A stretch of 64,000 bases of DNA from Nocardia elegans NBRC 108235 (GCF_001612845.1 NZ_BDBF01000036.1:1-64000), one strand, 5' to 3'; numbered from the stretch's first letter, positions 41,591-49,724 are shown. Numbers and translations are program-made. The notes: generated from the sequence alone by a model not told the origin.

Positions 41591-41890
41591 CTAGCGGCCC
41601 GCGGTGTTCGGGTCCTGCTGGGCGAGCACGAAGGTGCCCTGCCCGTCGGGGCCCAGCCCGGTGTCGAGGATCTTGTCGTCGAGGAAGTCGACGACCTGCT
41701 CGTCGAGGAAGACGCGGGGGCCTTCCGCGTTGAGCACCTGGTCCTGCTCCGATGGCCCCGCGGCTACTGCGAGCTGCAGCGTCTCGGCGCCGTCGTTCGA
41801 GGAGATGCGCAATCCGGCATCGTCGGGCATTCCGTCCGCGGAGGTGATGGTGCGAACGGCCTCGATGGCAGTGGGCGTGAGCATGAGCAT
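41591..41890 (-). CDS. HesB/IscA-like protein without cysteines
   Basis: The 99-residue protein opens MLMLTPTAIEAVRTITSADGMPDDAGLRIS, then LQLAVAAGPSEQDQVLNAEGPRVFLDEQVVDFLDDKILDTGL, a clear A-type Fe-S carrier fold. The three cysteines that A-type proteins use to hold the cluster are all absent; the whole protein has none. It therefore cannot carry an Fe-S cluster in the usual way. Cys-less relatives are common in actinobacteria, are often named HesB or adhesin, and have no proven function. The gene is monocistronic. Confidence 0.75.
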   Translation of the reverse strand: MLMLTPTAIEAVRTITSADGMPDDAGLRISSNDGAETLQLAVAAGPSEQDQVLNAEGPRVFLDEQVVDFLDDKILDTGLGPDGQGTFVLAQQDPNTAGR

Positions 41891-42288
41891 CTGTCCGGTT
41901 TCCTTCCGCCGTCGTCACAGGTCACGGTCGGTGCGACAGTCACGTGCCGTGGACCGGCCGATCAACCCGGCCGGCAGTCGTCCACGGCACCCGGCACCTC
42001 AGGAGGGGTAGCCACGATCCGCCCCGCCTAACCTCTCCGCCGGAATCGACCCGGTACGAACCCTTCGTTTCGGTCTCCGCGGTAGGTGGTACCCGGCGTT
42101 CACCGCCGCCGTGCGGTGGATAGAGTTGGCCTTCGGTATCAACCTCGGCGTCAGCTGACGACCCCGGACGACGGACATCGGCCGGTTGTTCGCCGGTGGC
42201 CGATGCTTATGGGCGACAACGGATTTCGCTCGTGAGCCCGCAGGCGGTATCGCGCAGCCGATGGACGGTATCGCGGGGGGAGAAAGAG
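41891..42288. other. Intergenic stretch with one large hairpin, no gene seen
   Basis: GTGCCGTGGAC (41944-41954) pairs perfectly with GTCCACGGCAC (41980-41990). Inside it CCGGCC (41954-41959) pairs with GGCCGG (41969-41974), giving a strong nested structure of 47 bases. It lies ~55 bases before the HesB-like start, on the leader side of that gene. No reading frame with plausible start and codon use was found in the remainder, which leads to the tRNA 3' end. Confidence 0.5.
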
Positions 42289-42359
42289 AGCCGGTGACGG
42301 GAATCGAACCCGCACTCTCAGCTTGGGAAGCTGATGTTCTACCACTAAACTACACCGGC
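42289..42359 (-). tRNA. tRNA-Gly (anticodon CCC)
   Basis: The reverse strand folds as a cloverleaf. The acceptor stem is GCCGGTG (complement of 42353-42359) with CACCGGC (complement of 42290-42296). The D arm is GTTTAGTGGTAGAAC, the anticodon stem TCAGC/GCTGA with loop TTCCCAA, so the anticodon is CCC, reading GGG. The T arm is GCGGGTTCGATTCCCGT. The discriminator base is T and CCA is not encoded. Confidence 0.93.
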
Positions 42360-42463
42360 CGGTGCGTGAGGCACTGCAGAGAAGATAGCAGAGCCCGTAC
42401 CCGAGATCACAACTTCCCATCTAGAACGACCCGACCCGGTTGGGGCGAGTCGCCACCCGACCC

Positions 42464-42485
42464 GGCGACCGTCGCGGCGGTCGCC
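42464..42485 (-). terminator. Hairpin after the P450 gene
   Basis: GGCGACCG (42464-42471) pairs with CGGTCGCC (42478-42485) around TCGCGG, 22 bases after the P450 stop on its strand. Confidence 0.55.
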
Positions 42486-42506
42486 CGGGCCGGGCGATGA
42501 GGGCGG

Positions 42507-43790
42507 CTACATCACGGGCAGGGGCGGCGATTTGGGGAAGACGACCGGCAATGAGGTCAGGGCCCGGTGGAACGGGCCGGGCCGCCATTCCAGTTGTGCG
42601 GCCGGAACGGCCAACTGAATTTCCGGCAGCGCGTCGAAGAGCTGGTCGATGGCGTTCTGGACCGTCAGGTAGGCCACCGATTTGGCGGGGCAGCTGTGTG
42701 GGCCGGTGCTCCAGGCCAGATGCGAACGGTTGCCGATACTGCTCGAGGCTTCGCCGCGGATCTTCGGATCGTTGTTGCACGCCGCGAGGCTGATCAGGAC
42801 CGGCTGATCGGCGGGCAGCCACACACCGTCGATCATGATCGGCTGCCGTGGATAGGTGGTGCAGAAGTTGGCCATCGGCGGGTCGTTGAACAGGATTTCG
42901 TCGAGGGCGTCGGTGGTGGACAGGTTGCGGCCGAGGATGTCGCCGAACCGGAATCGCTCATCGGTGAGGATGAGCATCAGCGCGTTGTTGATGAGATTGC
43001 GCTGGGCCTCGAAGCCCGCGCCGTAGAAGGACATCAGCTGGGCGAACACCTCGACGTCGTTGAGGCCGTTCGGGTGATGGGCCAGGTGCGAGGTGACGTC
43101 GTCGCCCGGCTGCTCGCGCCGGTACGCGATCAGTTCCATCAGCGCTTCCTTGAGCATGTCCATGCCCTGTTGACCTCTGACGGTGTCGAACCGGGCGGCC
43201 ATGCCGTTGGCGACGCGGGTCCCGATGTCGGCCGGGCAGCCGACCATCCGGTTGAGGACCTCGAGGACCAGCGGGAACGAGTACTGCATGACGAGATCGG
43301 CGGATCCCTGCTCACAGAAGGAGTTGACCAGCGGAACGGCAACCCTTTCCACGATCGCGGGCACGCTGTGGAGGTCGATGTGGTCGATCGCGGCGACCGA
43401 CGGAGCGCGGTAACGGGCATGCGGCGCACCGGTGTTGTACCGGGCCGCCGGATACCACTCCATCATCGGGCGCACCGGTGAATCCTGCGGAATGGTTTTC
43501 TGCCAGGTGCGCGGATCGGAGGGAAAGTGGTCCGGGTCGTTGAGGATGCGAACCGCGACGGCGTAGTCGATGACCAGAGTGGCGGGCACACCGGGGGCGA
43601 GCTCGACGGGAACGAGGGAGGGGTACTGCCGTCGCATCTCGCGATAGGCGGCATGTGGATCGGCGACGAATTCGGCTGTGTACATCGGGAATCGGTCGTC
43701 GTCGGCATCGAAGGGCGAGCCGTGCTGGACGGGACATATTCCGGTCGCCGTGGTGTAGGGCTCGGGGAGGGGTGAGTGTGGTGTGGTCAA
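42507..43790 (-). CDS. Cytochrome P450 lacking the ExxR motif (CYP157-like)
   Basis: The 427-residue P450 has the heme-ligand Cys367 in LAWSTGPHSCPAKSVA, a degenerate form of FxxGxxxCxG. The K-helix that normally reads ExxR is E298-I-L-F301 in DALDEILFNDPP, so the otherwise near-invariant Arg is missing. The I-helix reads GAGFEAQ (257-263), without the usual acid-alcohol Glu-Thr pair. The end LEWRPGPFHRALTSLPVVFP is typical of CYP157-type P450s of Streptomyces conservons, which are known to lack ExxR. No conservon partners are present here. TTG at 43790 has GGAG eight bases upstream. It lies downstream of the antiporter, lyase and halogenase genes. Confidence 0.88.
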   Translation of the reverse strand: MTTPHSPLPEPYTTATGICPVQHGSPFDADDDRFPMYTAEFVADPHAAYREMRRQYPSLVPVELAPGVPATLVIDYAVAVRILNDPDHFPSDPRTWQKTIPQDSPVRPMMEWYPAARYNTGAPHARYRAPSVAAIDHIDLHSVPAIVERVAVPLVNSFCEQGSADLVMQYSFPLVLEVLNRMVGCPADIGTRVANGMAARFDTVRGQQGMDMLKEALMELIAYRREQPGDDVTSHLAHHPNGLNDVEVFAQLMSFYGAGFEAQRNLINNALMLILTDERFRFGDILGRNLSTTDALDEILFNDPPMANFCTTYPRQPIMIDGVWLPADQPVLISLAACNNDPKIRGEASSSIGNRSHLAWSTGPHSCPAKSVAYLTVQNAIDQLFDALPEIQLAVPAAQLEWRPGPFHRALTSLPVVFPKSPPLPVM

Positions 43791-43977
43791 AGACGGGACT
43801 CCAGACGGGTGGAACAGGAATTCGACGAGAGCTCGGCGGGCGCGGCACGTGTCGCGCTCACGGTGCCTGGCGGTTCGCCCACGCAAGCAACATAGCAGCG
43901 ACGCGCCGACGGTGTCTGCGAACGTGGGAGTAGGGTGCCGCCACCCGTATCCGGAGTCGATCGGATGTGCTTGTGGG

Positions 43978-45246
43978 TCAGTGCTTTCCGCTCATATCGG
44001 ACGCCGTCGCGGCCACGGCGCTCGGGTCCGGATCGCGCTCCGAGTCCGGTGCGTGTGGCGGACGGGACGGTCGGTCGCCGCGAGATATGCCGAGCAGACG
44101 GAGCATCGGCGCCGTCGACGCGGTGGTCACCAGGGCCATTATCACCAGCAGTGAATACAACTGGGTGCCGATGAGGCCGGTGGTCAGGCCCACGTTCAGA
44201 ATCACCAGTTCGGTCAGGCCGCGGGTGTTGAGCAGCGCTGCCACCGCGGCGGCCGCTCGCGACTGCATCCCGGTCAACCGCCCTGCGAGATAGACACTGC
44301 CGACCTTGCTCACCACCGCGACCCCGATGACCGCGATCAGTTCGCCTATCGATGTCGCGTCGACCGAGCCGAGATCCACGGCCAGCCCGGCGATCACGAA
44401 GAAGCCGGGCATCAGCAGGATGCACAGGATCCGCACACCGGCCTCGACCGTCCGGCGGCGTTCGCGCGGGAAGATGACACCGAAGGCGAAAGCGCCGAAG
44501 ATCAGGTGCAATCCGATCCATTCGGTGATCGCGGCGAGCCCGAGCGCCCCACCCACGCCGAGCACGATCATCGTCTGCTGGGTGCCGGATTCCGAGATCC
44601 GGGCCAGCAACGGTCGGATGAACCACCACAGCAGACCGACCAGCGGTAGGAGCAGAACGAGCCGCCACTGGACGCCACCGGGGTGCGCGAGGGCGAGGAC
44701 GACGGCGAGGACCGACCACGCCACGACGTCGACCAGCGCCGCGCAGGCCAGGCTGAGCTGTCCGATCTCGGTGCGAACGAGATTGCGGTCGTGCAGGATT
44801 CGGGCCAGTACCGGAAAAGCGGTCACCGCCATCGCGCAGCCGACGAACAGCGCGAAGTGCAACCGATTGCCGGTGGTGTGACGTGCCAGGACGGTGATCG
44901 CGACCGCGCTGCCCAGTGCGAAGGGAATCGCATAGGCCGCGGCGGAAACCGCGGGGATCGAGCGCCGGGCGCCGCGGAATATCTCCCGATCCAGTTCCAG
45001 TCCGGCGACGAACATGAACACTGCCACACCGATATTGGCGAGCAGCGTCAGATACGAGCGTCCGGCTTCGGGAAACAGGGTGGCGGACAGGTGGTGTCCG
45101 ATGACGGTGGGACCGGCCAGGATCCCGGCGGCGATCTCACCGATGACCGGTGGCTGCCCGATCTTTTCGGCCAGCCATCCGAGCAGGTGCGCGGCCGCCA
45201 TGATGAGAACCAAGTCGAGTAGGACCGTGATGGTGGGAGCAGGCAC
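43978..45246 (-). CDS. Cation:proton antiporter, CPA2 family (Na+/H+ exchanger domain)
   Basis: The 422-residue membrane protein has about 12 helices. The CPA2 signatures are LLGWLAEKIGQPPVIGEIAAGILAGPTVIG at the N terminus, GVAVFMFVAGLELDRE, ILHDRNLVRTEIGQLSLACAALVDVVAW with the ion-binding Asp, and LIFGAFAFGVIFPRER. A C-terminal LNTRGLTELVILNVGL segment is also typical. It exchanges Na+ or K+ for protons. GTG start directly abuts the TGA of the chorismate lyase gene, so they are coupled. It may export a product or balance ions for it; this is inference. A cytoplasmic acidic tail of ~40 residues follows. Confidence 0.88.
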   Translation of the reverse strand: MPAPTITVLLDLVLIMAAAHLLGWLAEKIGQPPVIGEIAAGILAGPTVIGHHLSATLFPEAGRSYLTLLANIGVAVFMFVAGLELDREIFRGARRSIPAVSAAAYAIPFALGSAVAITVLARHTTGNRLHFALFVGCAMAVTAFPVLARILHDRNLVRTEIGQLSLACAALVDVVAWSVLAVVLALAHPGGVQWRLVLLLPLVGLLWWFIRPLLARISESGTQQTMIVLGVGGALGLAAITEWIGLHLIFGAFAFGVIFPRERRRTVEAGVRILCILLMPGFFVIAGLAVDLGSVDATSIGELIAVIGVAVVSKVGSVYLAGRLTGMQSRAAAAVAALLNTRGLTELVILNVGLTTGLIGTQLYSLLVIMALVTTASTAPMLRLLGISRGDRPSRPPHAPDSERDPDPSAVAATASDMSGKH

Positions 45247-45867
45247 TCAGTTCTCCTCGAAAACATCATCCGGCAGAGCCGGTTCCGGCAGCGGACCCAT
45301 CGTGTGTGCGGGCGGGACGACCGCGGGATGGAAGACTTCGCGGATATAGCACACGGGGCGGCGGCCGAGCGTCATGATGTACGCCCTGGACGCACTGGGC
45401 CGGCCGTCCGGCCACCGTCTGATGCCCGCCCAGAGCAGGCGGCGGTGCTGGGGCAGTCCGCGGGTGAGCAAGCCGTGGCCGATCGGCATCCGGACATCGT
45501 CGATGCCGCTGGCGGCCGCCGATTGTGGCACGGCCACTACGTAATTGAGCGAGACGGTCGCCAGAGCGGGGGTGACCAGACGGGAGCGCCGGACCAGCGC
45601 GCCGTCGGCATCCTGCAGCCGGAGTTCGTCGACGATGAATGTGGGCAGTGTTCGGGGCGGAACCTGCTGCTGGCGCAGGACGTGCACGCTCAACGTCGTC
45701 TCGAGGATGTGTTCGAGCGCCGTGGTCGTGAAGCCGGTGCCCGACAGCAGAGTTCGGGTCGTGGGGTGGTGGAATCGCTCGATCTGCGTGGCCGGGTTCA
45801 TCCGGGGGCCCGGCCCGCTGGGCGTGGGTTCGCTCAGCGGGCCGGGGGCGGATCCTGTGACGGTCAC
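45247..45867 (-). CDS. Chorismate-pyruvate lyase (4-hydroxybenzoate forming)
   Basis: The ~206-residue protein of the UbiC/Rv2949c fold has LLSGTGFTTTALEHILETTLSVHVLRQQ, LRLQDADGALVRRSRLVTPALATVSLNYVVAV with the product-contacting Arg, PIGHGLLTRGLPQHRRLLWAGIRRWPDG, and the closing SRAYIMTLGRRPVCYIREVFHPAVVP. This family cleaves chorismate to 4-hydroxybenzoate and pyruvate. GTG at 45867 with GGAG six bases upstream was chosen; a GTG at 45936 overlapping the halogenase is also open. It lies between the halogenase and antiporter genes, so 4-hydroxybenzoate is the likely substrate pool for the halogenase. Confidence 0.82.
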   Translation of the reverse strand: MTVTGSAPGPLSEPTPSGPGPRMNPATQIERFHHPTTRTLLSGTGFTTTALEHILETTLSVHVLRQQQVPPRTLPTFIVDELRLQDADGALVRRSRLVTPALATVSLNYVVAVPQSAAASGIDDVRMPIGHGLLTRGLPQHRRLLWAGIRRWPDGRPSASRAYIMTLGRRPVCYIREVFHPAVVPPAHTMGPLPEPALPDDVFEEN

Positions 45868-45916
45868 TGTCGACTCCACGTCTCGGTTCGCACCGGGAGT
45901 CCTGGTGACGTCACCG

Positions 45917-47413
45917 CTAGAGAGCGGCGCCGGCACCCTTGCGGGGCGGTTGGACCGGGAGAGTCATGGCCTCGCGCTCGGCGTCGGAGCGCGGGCGGGT
46001 GGTCAGGCCGAACACCGGTTCCGTGGTGATGCGAATCTCGCCCATCGTGGTGTCGGACAGCGGATCGCGCCAGTGGTCCCAGACCGGCGACATATCCAGG
46101 CCGCCCATGTACTTGATGTTGACCCCGTCGGTCTCCGGGGCGGTGTGCAGGCGCTCCGCCTCGGCGACGATGACCTCGGTGCCGGTGCGGTCCTGGTCGC
46201 CCGTGGTCTCGCCGACGTCGGTCAGGCCGGCCATGATCCGGGTGAACGACTGCTCGGGCGAATCGCCGTCGTGGACGTCGGTGAGCTTGTGCGCGTGCGC
46301 GAAGTATTCCTCGGAGCCGATGTAGTGCTCGTACATCCGTGAGACCAGCGAGAGGAACCGGGTGTAGCCGCGGCGGTAGGTGTACTCGTAGTACGCCAGC
46401 GCATCGGTTTCGGACATCTCACCGCGCAGTGTGGTCGCGATCGCCGCCGCGGACACGAGCCCGGAATAGGTCGCCAGGTGAACTCCGGTGGACAGCAACG
46501 GATCCAGGAAGCACGCCGCGTCGCCGACGAGGACGTAGCCGGGGCCGCAGAACCGGTCGGCGACGTAGGAGTAGTCCTGTTCGGCCCGCACGTCGGCGAT
46601 CTGCTCGGCGCCCTCGAGCATCTCGCACATCGGCTTGCTCTCCCGGATGGTCTCCAGGTAGTACGACTGGCGCGAATCGTGGGCGCGCAGCTTTTCCGCG
46701 GCCAGCCGCGCCGAGACCACATAGCCGACGCTGGTACGGCCGTCGGCGAGCGGAATGTTCCAGAACCAGCCGCCCTCCTGGGTCGACACCACGTTGATCG
46801 CGCCCTCCGGGCTGTCCGGGTGCAGGTGTGCGCCCTTCCAGTAGGACCAGATCGCCACGTTGCGGAAGGCGGGATGTTGGCGACGCATGCCGAAGTGCTT
46901 GGCCAGCAACCCGTCCCGTCCGGTGGCGTCGACGAGGAAATCGAACTCGGCGGTGTGGACGGTGTCGTCTCCGGCCTTGACCCACTCCGCCGCGGTCGGA
47001 CGCTCACCGTCGAACAGGATGTTCTTGACGGTCGCCTGTTCGATGACCTCCGCGCCCTGGTCGGCGGCGTTGCGCAGCAGGAGGTCGTCGAAGGTGGCCC
47101 GGTCGACCTGCCAGGACCATGCCTCGGCATCGACGAGCTTGGACCAGTCCAGCAGCCAGGTGTCGTTCTGCCATTGGAAGTAGCCGCCGCGTTTGATCTG
47201 GAAGCCATGCGCGGCGACCCTGTCGTAGGCGCCGGAAACCCGCAGCGTGGACAGGCACGAGGCCAGCAGTGATTCTCCGATGTGGTAGCGCGGGAACGTA
47301 TCCCGCTCCAGGAGGGTCACCCGCACTCCGGACCGTGCGAGCAGTGCGGCTGCGGTCGACCCCGCTGGGCCGCCGCCTACCACCAGAACGCGCGGAATTT
47401 CGTTGTTCCCCAT
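45917..47413 (-). CDS. Flavin-dependent halogenase (tryptophan/phenolic halogenase family)
   Basis: The 498-residue protein has the GGGPAG FAD-binding motif at residues 13-18 and the halogenase signature W216-F-W-N-I-P221 (WxWxIP). Lys74 in GFQIKRGGYFQW probably corresponds to the catalytic Lys of such enzymes that forms chloramine. VLVGDAACFLDPLLSTGVHLA is the second FAD loop. These enzymes use FADH2, oxygen and halide to halogenate aromatic rings; the substrate is free or carrier-bound. No carrier protein or PKS is adjacent, while a chorismate-pyruvate lyase follows. A free phenol such as 4-hydroxybenzoate is therefore the best guess. ATG with GGGAG five bases upstream. Confidence 0.88.
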   Translation of the reverse strand: MGNNEIPRVLVVGGGPAGSTAAALLARSGVRVTLLERDTFPRYHIGESLLASCLSTLRVSGAYDRVAAHGFQIKRGGYFQWQNDTWLLDWSKLVDAEAWSWQVDRATFDDLLLRNAADQGAEVIEQATVKNILFDGERPTAAEWVKAGDDTVHTAEFDFLVDATGRDGLLAKHFGMRRQHPAFRNVAIWSYWKGAHLHPDSPEGAINVVSTQEGGWFWNIPLADGRTSVGYVVSARLAAEKLRAHDSRQSYYLETIRESKPMCEMLEGAEQIADVRAEQDYSYVADRFCGPGYVLVGDAACFLDPLLSTGVHLATYSGLVSAAAIATTLRGEMSETDALAYYEYTYRRGYTRFLSLVSRMYEHYIGSEEYFAHAHKLTDVHDGDSPEQSFTRIMAGLTDVGETTGDQDRTGTEVIVAEAERLHTAPETDGVNIKYMGGLDMSPVWDHWRDPLSDTTMGEIRITTEPVFGLTTRPRSDAEREAMTLPVQPPRKGAGAAL

Positions 47414-47548
47414 AGCAACTCCCTGGAACTGCGTACGAACGGACGGTGCGCCTGATCGGCTGCCGGACCGAGTCCGGATGGCATGCCCTACGACAAACTC
47501 CGAAACCTCCGTAGCCGCTTGTTAACTCCAACTCGGCGCACGGGGAAT

Positions 47549-47577
47549 CAGTTTATCAGTAGTACTTGAATCATCAA
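47549..47577 (-). promoter_or_regulatory. Candidate promoter of the halogenase operon with overlapping inverted repeat
   Basis: On the reverse strand TTGATG (47571-47576) and TAAACT (47549-47554) are 16 bases apart, a fair -35/-10 pair about 130 bases before the halogenase start. CTTGA (47564-47568) and TCAAG (47573-47577) form an inverted repeat across the -35. The surrounding 47521-47640 is markedly AT-rich for this genome. The match is to a general sigma-70 pattern only. Confidence 0.4.
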
Positions 47578-48027
47578 GGGAAACAGTAAGTTTCGATGCA
47601 ATTTCATACATATAGTGCGTAGCTAGAAGATAGCTGATATAGGCACGAAAATGCCGCTGTCTGTGATGCGCGGCTAGGGTCACGACAGGGGACGCGACGT
47701 TGCGTTACGTGAGTGCCGTTTTCGGCGAGCAAAGCGGTAGAGACGGTGACGACGGACCGATGCGGGTTTGCAGTCCCGGTTGGTCACGTCCGGCATCACC
47801 CCACTTCCACCGACTCAATCAGAGTAAGGCCTTTGTCCGGTTCGCGCGTGGCATCCGCCGGATTCCGGCGGTTCCTTCGGGGTATGCCCTGGTCGCCGGG
47901 CATGTGCGGGAGAATCCTTGGGGCCGAACGATATTGCGGTATGCCGGCGAGGCGACGGGCGTCCACGCGAGGCCGCGGTACCCGCGTCAGGGCGCTGACG
48001 CAGGCACCGCGACTCGTGCCGTGGGCG
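47578..48027. other. Gap between halogenase promoter and MetE-like gene
   Basis: This 450-base stretch continues the AT-rich region to ~47650, with AGCTA-GAAGA-TAGCT (47621-47635), and then becomes GC-rich. Frames exist on both strands (for example a forward one from 47700) but their translations look like random Arg/Pro-rich frames overlapping the antisense of the next gene. I see no supported gene. Confidence 0.5.
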
Positions 48028-49137
48028 CTATCCGGTGGTCGTCTCCGCGGTCAGTGCCGCGGTCGTCTCGGCAGCCCGCTGGGCGTCCGCGACACTGCAG
48101 CGGCCGAGACCGCACGCGGTCGCGACGCCGAACGCGGTACGACCGGCCGCCTGCTCGAACAGTCGCAGGGCGTGTGCGCTGTCGTCGGCGGAATCCGGTG
48201 ACACCACCCCCGCGATGACGTTCCAGTCCGGGTCCAGCCGGCGCAGGGGTGCGTAGAACGCGGCGTCCTGGGGTGCGGGTTCGGCACCGAACGCACACGG
48301 AATATGCACTGCCGGAAGGGGAGTGCCGTCTGCGCGCAGCCGGCGTGCGGTGTGCTTCAGCAGGGTGACCGCGGGCGCCAGCGAACGCGGGCTGAGCAGC
48401 GCCTTGTGCTGGTAATCGCCGTAGCACAGGTGGACCACGGCCTGCGCCCCGATCTCGTGTATGCCGGTGAGTACCCCGGCCAGCTGGCGGGCCAGCAGCG
48501 GCGCCGCCGCCCATTTCGCGCCCAGCTGGTCGGCCTTGACCATGCCCAGCAGCGCGAAGGGTGATTCGACCTGCCAGACCACGCGATCGCCGTAGCGCGC
48601 GTTCACCTCCGCGATCTCTTGCAGTGCGGCCTCGGTGAAGACCGGCAGATGCCGCAGCGCGGCCACGATGAGATCGGAGCGGCGCAGTGCCGGGCCGAGC
48701 GGGAAGCCGTTCGACACCGCCGCACCGGCGAAGACGAACATCGCCAGATCCAGCGGATTGGGTTGGCTCAGTTGCAATCTCGTCCCGTCCAGTTCGGGCC
48801 GCCCGGCACGCACCTCGTCGAAGGCGGCTACCACGGCGCCGATGCGGTCGAGCCGGTCCATCGCCACGTGCCGCGGTTCCAGCTTCGCCCCTGGTCGAAG
48901 GCCGTAGCTCGGGAAATCGCTGTAGTCGGAGTAATCGCCGGTGCGGACGACATCGAAGACGTCCTCGTGCTCTCTGCGCCGGCGGAGGTAGTCGAGGATC
49001 CAGTCCGGATCCAGGTCACAGGGCAGTCCGGTCACGGGATGGCCCGCACTGCGGTCGGCGAACCACTGCAGCACCGCAGCATCCCCGGTCATCAACTCGG
49101 CTGGAACACTTCCGACATAATGCGCACACCTGGTCAT
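48028..49137 (-). CDS. Methionine synthase (MetE C-terminal domain)-like protein
   Basis: The 369-residue protein shows a TIM-barrel with fragments of the cobalamin-independent methionine synthase pattern: HYVGSVPAELMTGD near the start, RLQLSQPNPLDLAMF, GAQAVVHLCYGDYQHKALLSP, VHIPCAFGAEPAPQDAAFY, and VIAGVVSPDS...FGVATACGLGRCS at the end. The MetE zinc ligands His-Cys-Glu-Cys are only partly suggested by VHLCYGD and ACGLGRCS, and the enzyme is far shorter than MetE. It may be a small methyltransferase acting on a different acceptor. ATG with AGGAG upstream. Substrate unknown; it is transcribed toward the halogenase but 614 bases away. Confidence 0.62.
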   Translation of the reverse strand: MTRCAHYVGSVPAELMTGDAAVLQWFADRSAGHPVTGLPCDLDPDWILDYLRRRREHEDVFDVVRTGDYSDYSDFPSYGLRPGAKLEPRHVAMDRLDRIGAVVAAFDEVRAGRPELDGTRLQLSQPNPLDLAMFVFAGAAVSNGFPLGPALRRSDLIVAALRHLPVFTEAALQEIAEVNARYGDRVVWQVESPFALLGMVKADQLGAKWAAAPLLARQLAGVLTGIHEIGAQAVVHLCYGDYQHKALLSPRSLAPAVTLLKHTARRLRADGTPLPAVHIPCAFGAEPAPQDAAFYAPLRRLDPDWNVIAGVVSPDSADDSAHALRLFEQAAGRTAFGVATACGLGRCSVADAQRAAETTAALTAETTTG

Positions 49138-49287
49138 CGCACTCCTCGTAATTCCGTTTGCCCCTCTACATTCTCAGCCAGATCGTTTGCAGGTGAAAGA
49201 ATTCCGGGAACCGGGAGGTAGACGCGGCGCTGCGGACGTGTGGCTGTCGTGGCAACCGTGCGGGGAGGCGGGTGGCGGTCGGTGGTG

Positions 49288-49680
49288 CTACGGAACGGCG
49301 GGGGTGCCGCCGGGAGCCACGGGCAGGCCGGCCGCCTTCCACGCCCGGAACCCGCCGACCAGATCGGTGGCGCGAGCCAGTCCGAGACGCTGTGCGTCGG
49401 CGGCGGCCAGGCTGGAGGCGTAGCCCTCGTTGCAGACGATGATCACCTCGGTGTCGGGCGTCAGATCCGGGAGCCGATGCGAACCGCCGGGGTCGAGCCG
49501 CCATTCCAGCACGATCCGTTCGACGACCACCGCGCCGGGGATCTCACCCTCGGCGAGGCGGTCGGCGTGCGGGCGGATATCGACCACGAGCGCGCCCTCG
49601 GCCAACCGGTGCGCGGCGGTGACGGGCTCGACGCGGTTCAATCCGGCGCGTGCCTGTGCGAGCAGATCCTCGGCGCTCAT
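49288..49680 (-). CDS. Rhodanese-like domain protein
   Basis: The 130-residue single rhodanese domain reads LVVDIRPHADRLAEGEIPGAVVVERIVLEW, then the active loop VIIVCNEGYASSLAAADAQRLGL, with the catalytic Cys in CNEGYAS, and closes with ATDLVGGFRAWKAAGLPV. It transfers sulfane sulfur or senses it. ATG at 49680 has GAGGAG seven bases upstream; a GTG at 49728 overlapping the stop of the cysteine dioxygenase is also open. It lies directly downstream of the dioxygenase gene, so sulfur amino-acid catabolism is the likely setting. Confidence 0.87.
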   Translation of the reverse strand: MSAEDLLAQARAGLNRVEPVTAAHRLAEGALVVDIRPHADRLAEGEIPGAVVVERIVLEWRLDPGGSHRLPDLTPDTEVIIVCNEGYASSLAAADAQRLGLARATDLVGGFRAWKAAGLPVAPGGTPAVP

Positions 49681-49724
49681 ACCGTCACTCCTCGGCGATC
49701 GGGCGATGGGGGCTACCGGCATGG

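Noticed and set aside
42507..47413. Conservon (cvn) system
   Set aside because: Although the P450 is CYP157-like, no sensor-kinase-like, roadblock, DUF742 or GTP-binding genes are nearby.
47700..48218. Forward open frame of 172 residues
   Set aside because: Arg/Pro-rich translation, overlaps the antisense of the MetE-like gene, no family resemblance, so probably a shadow frame.
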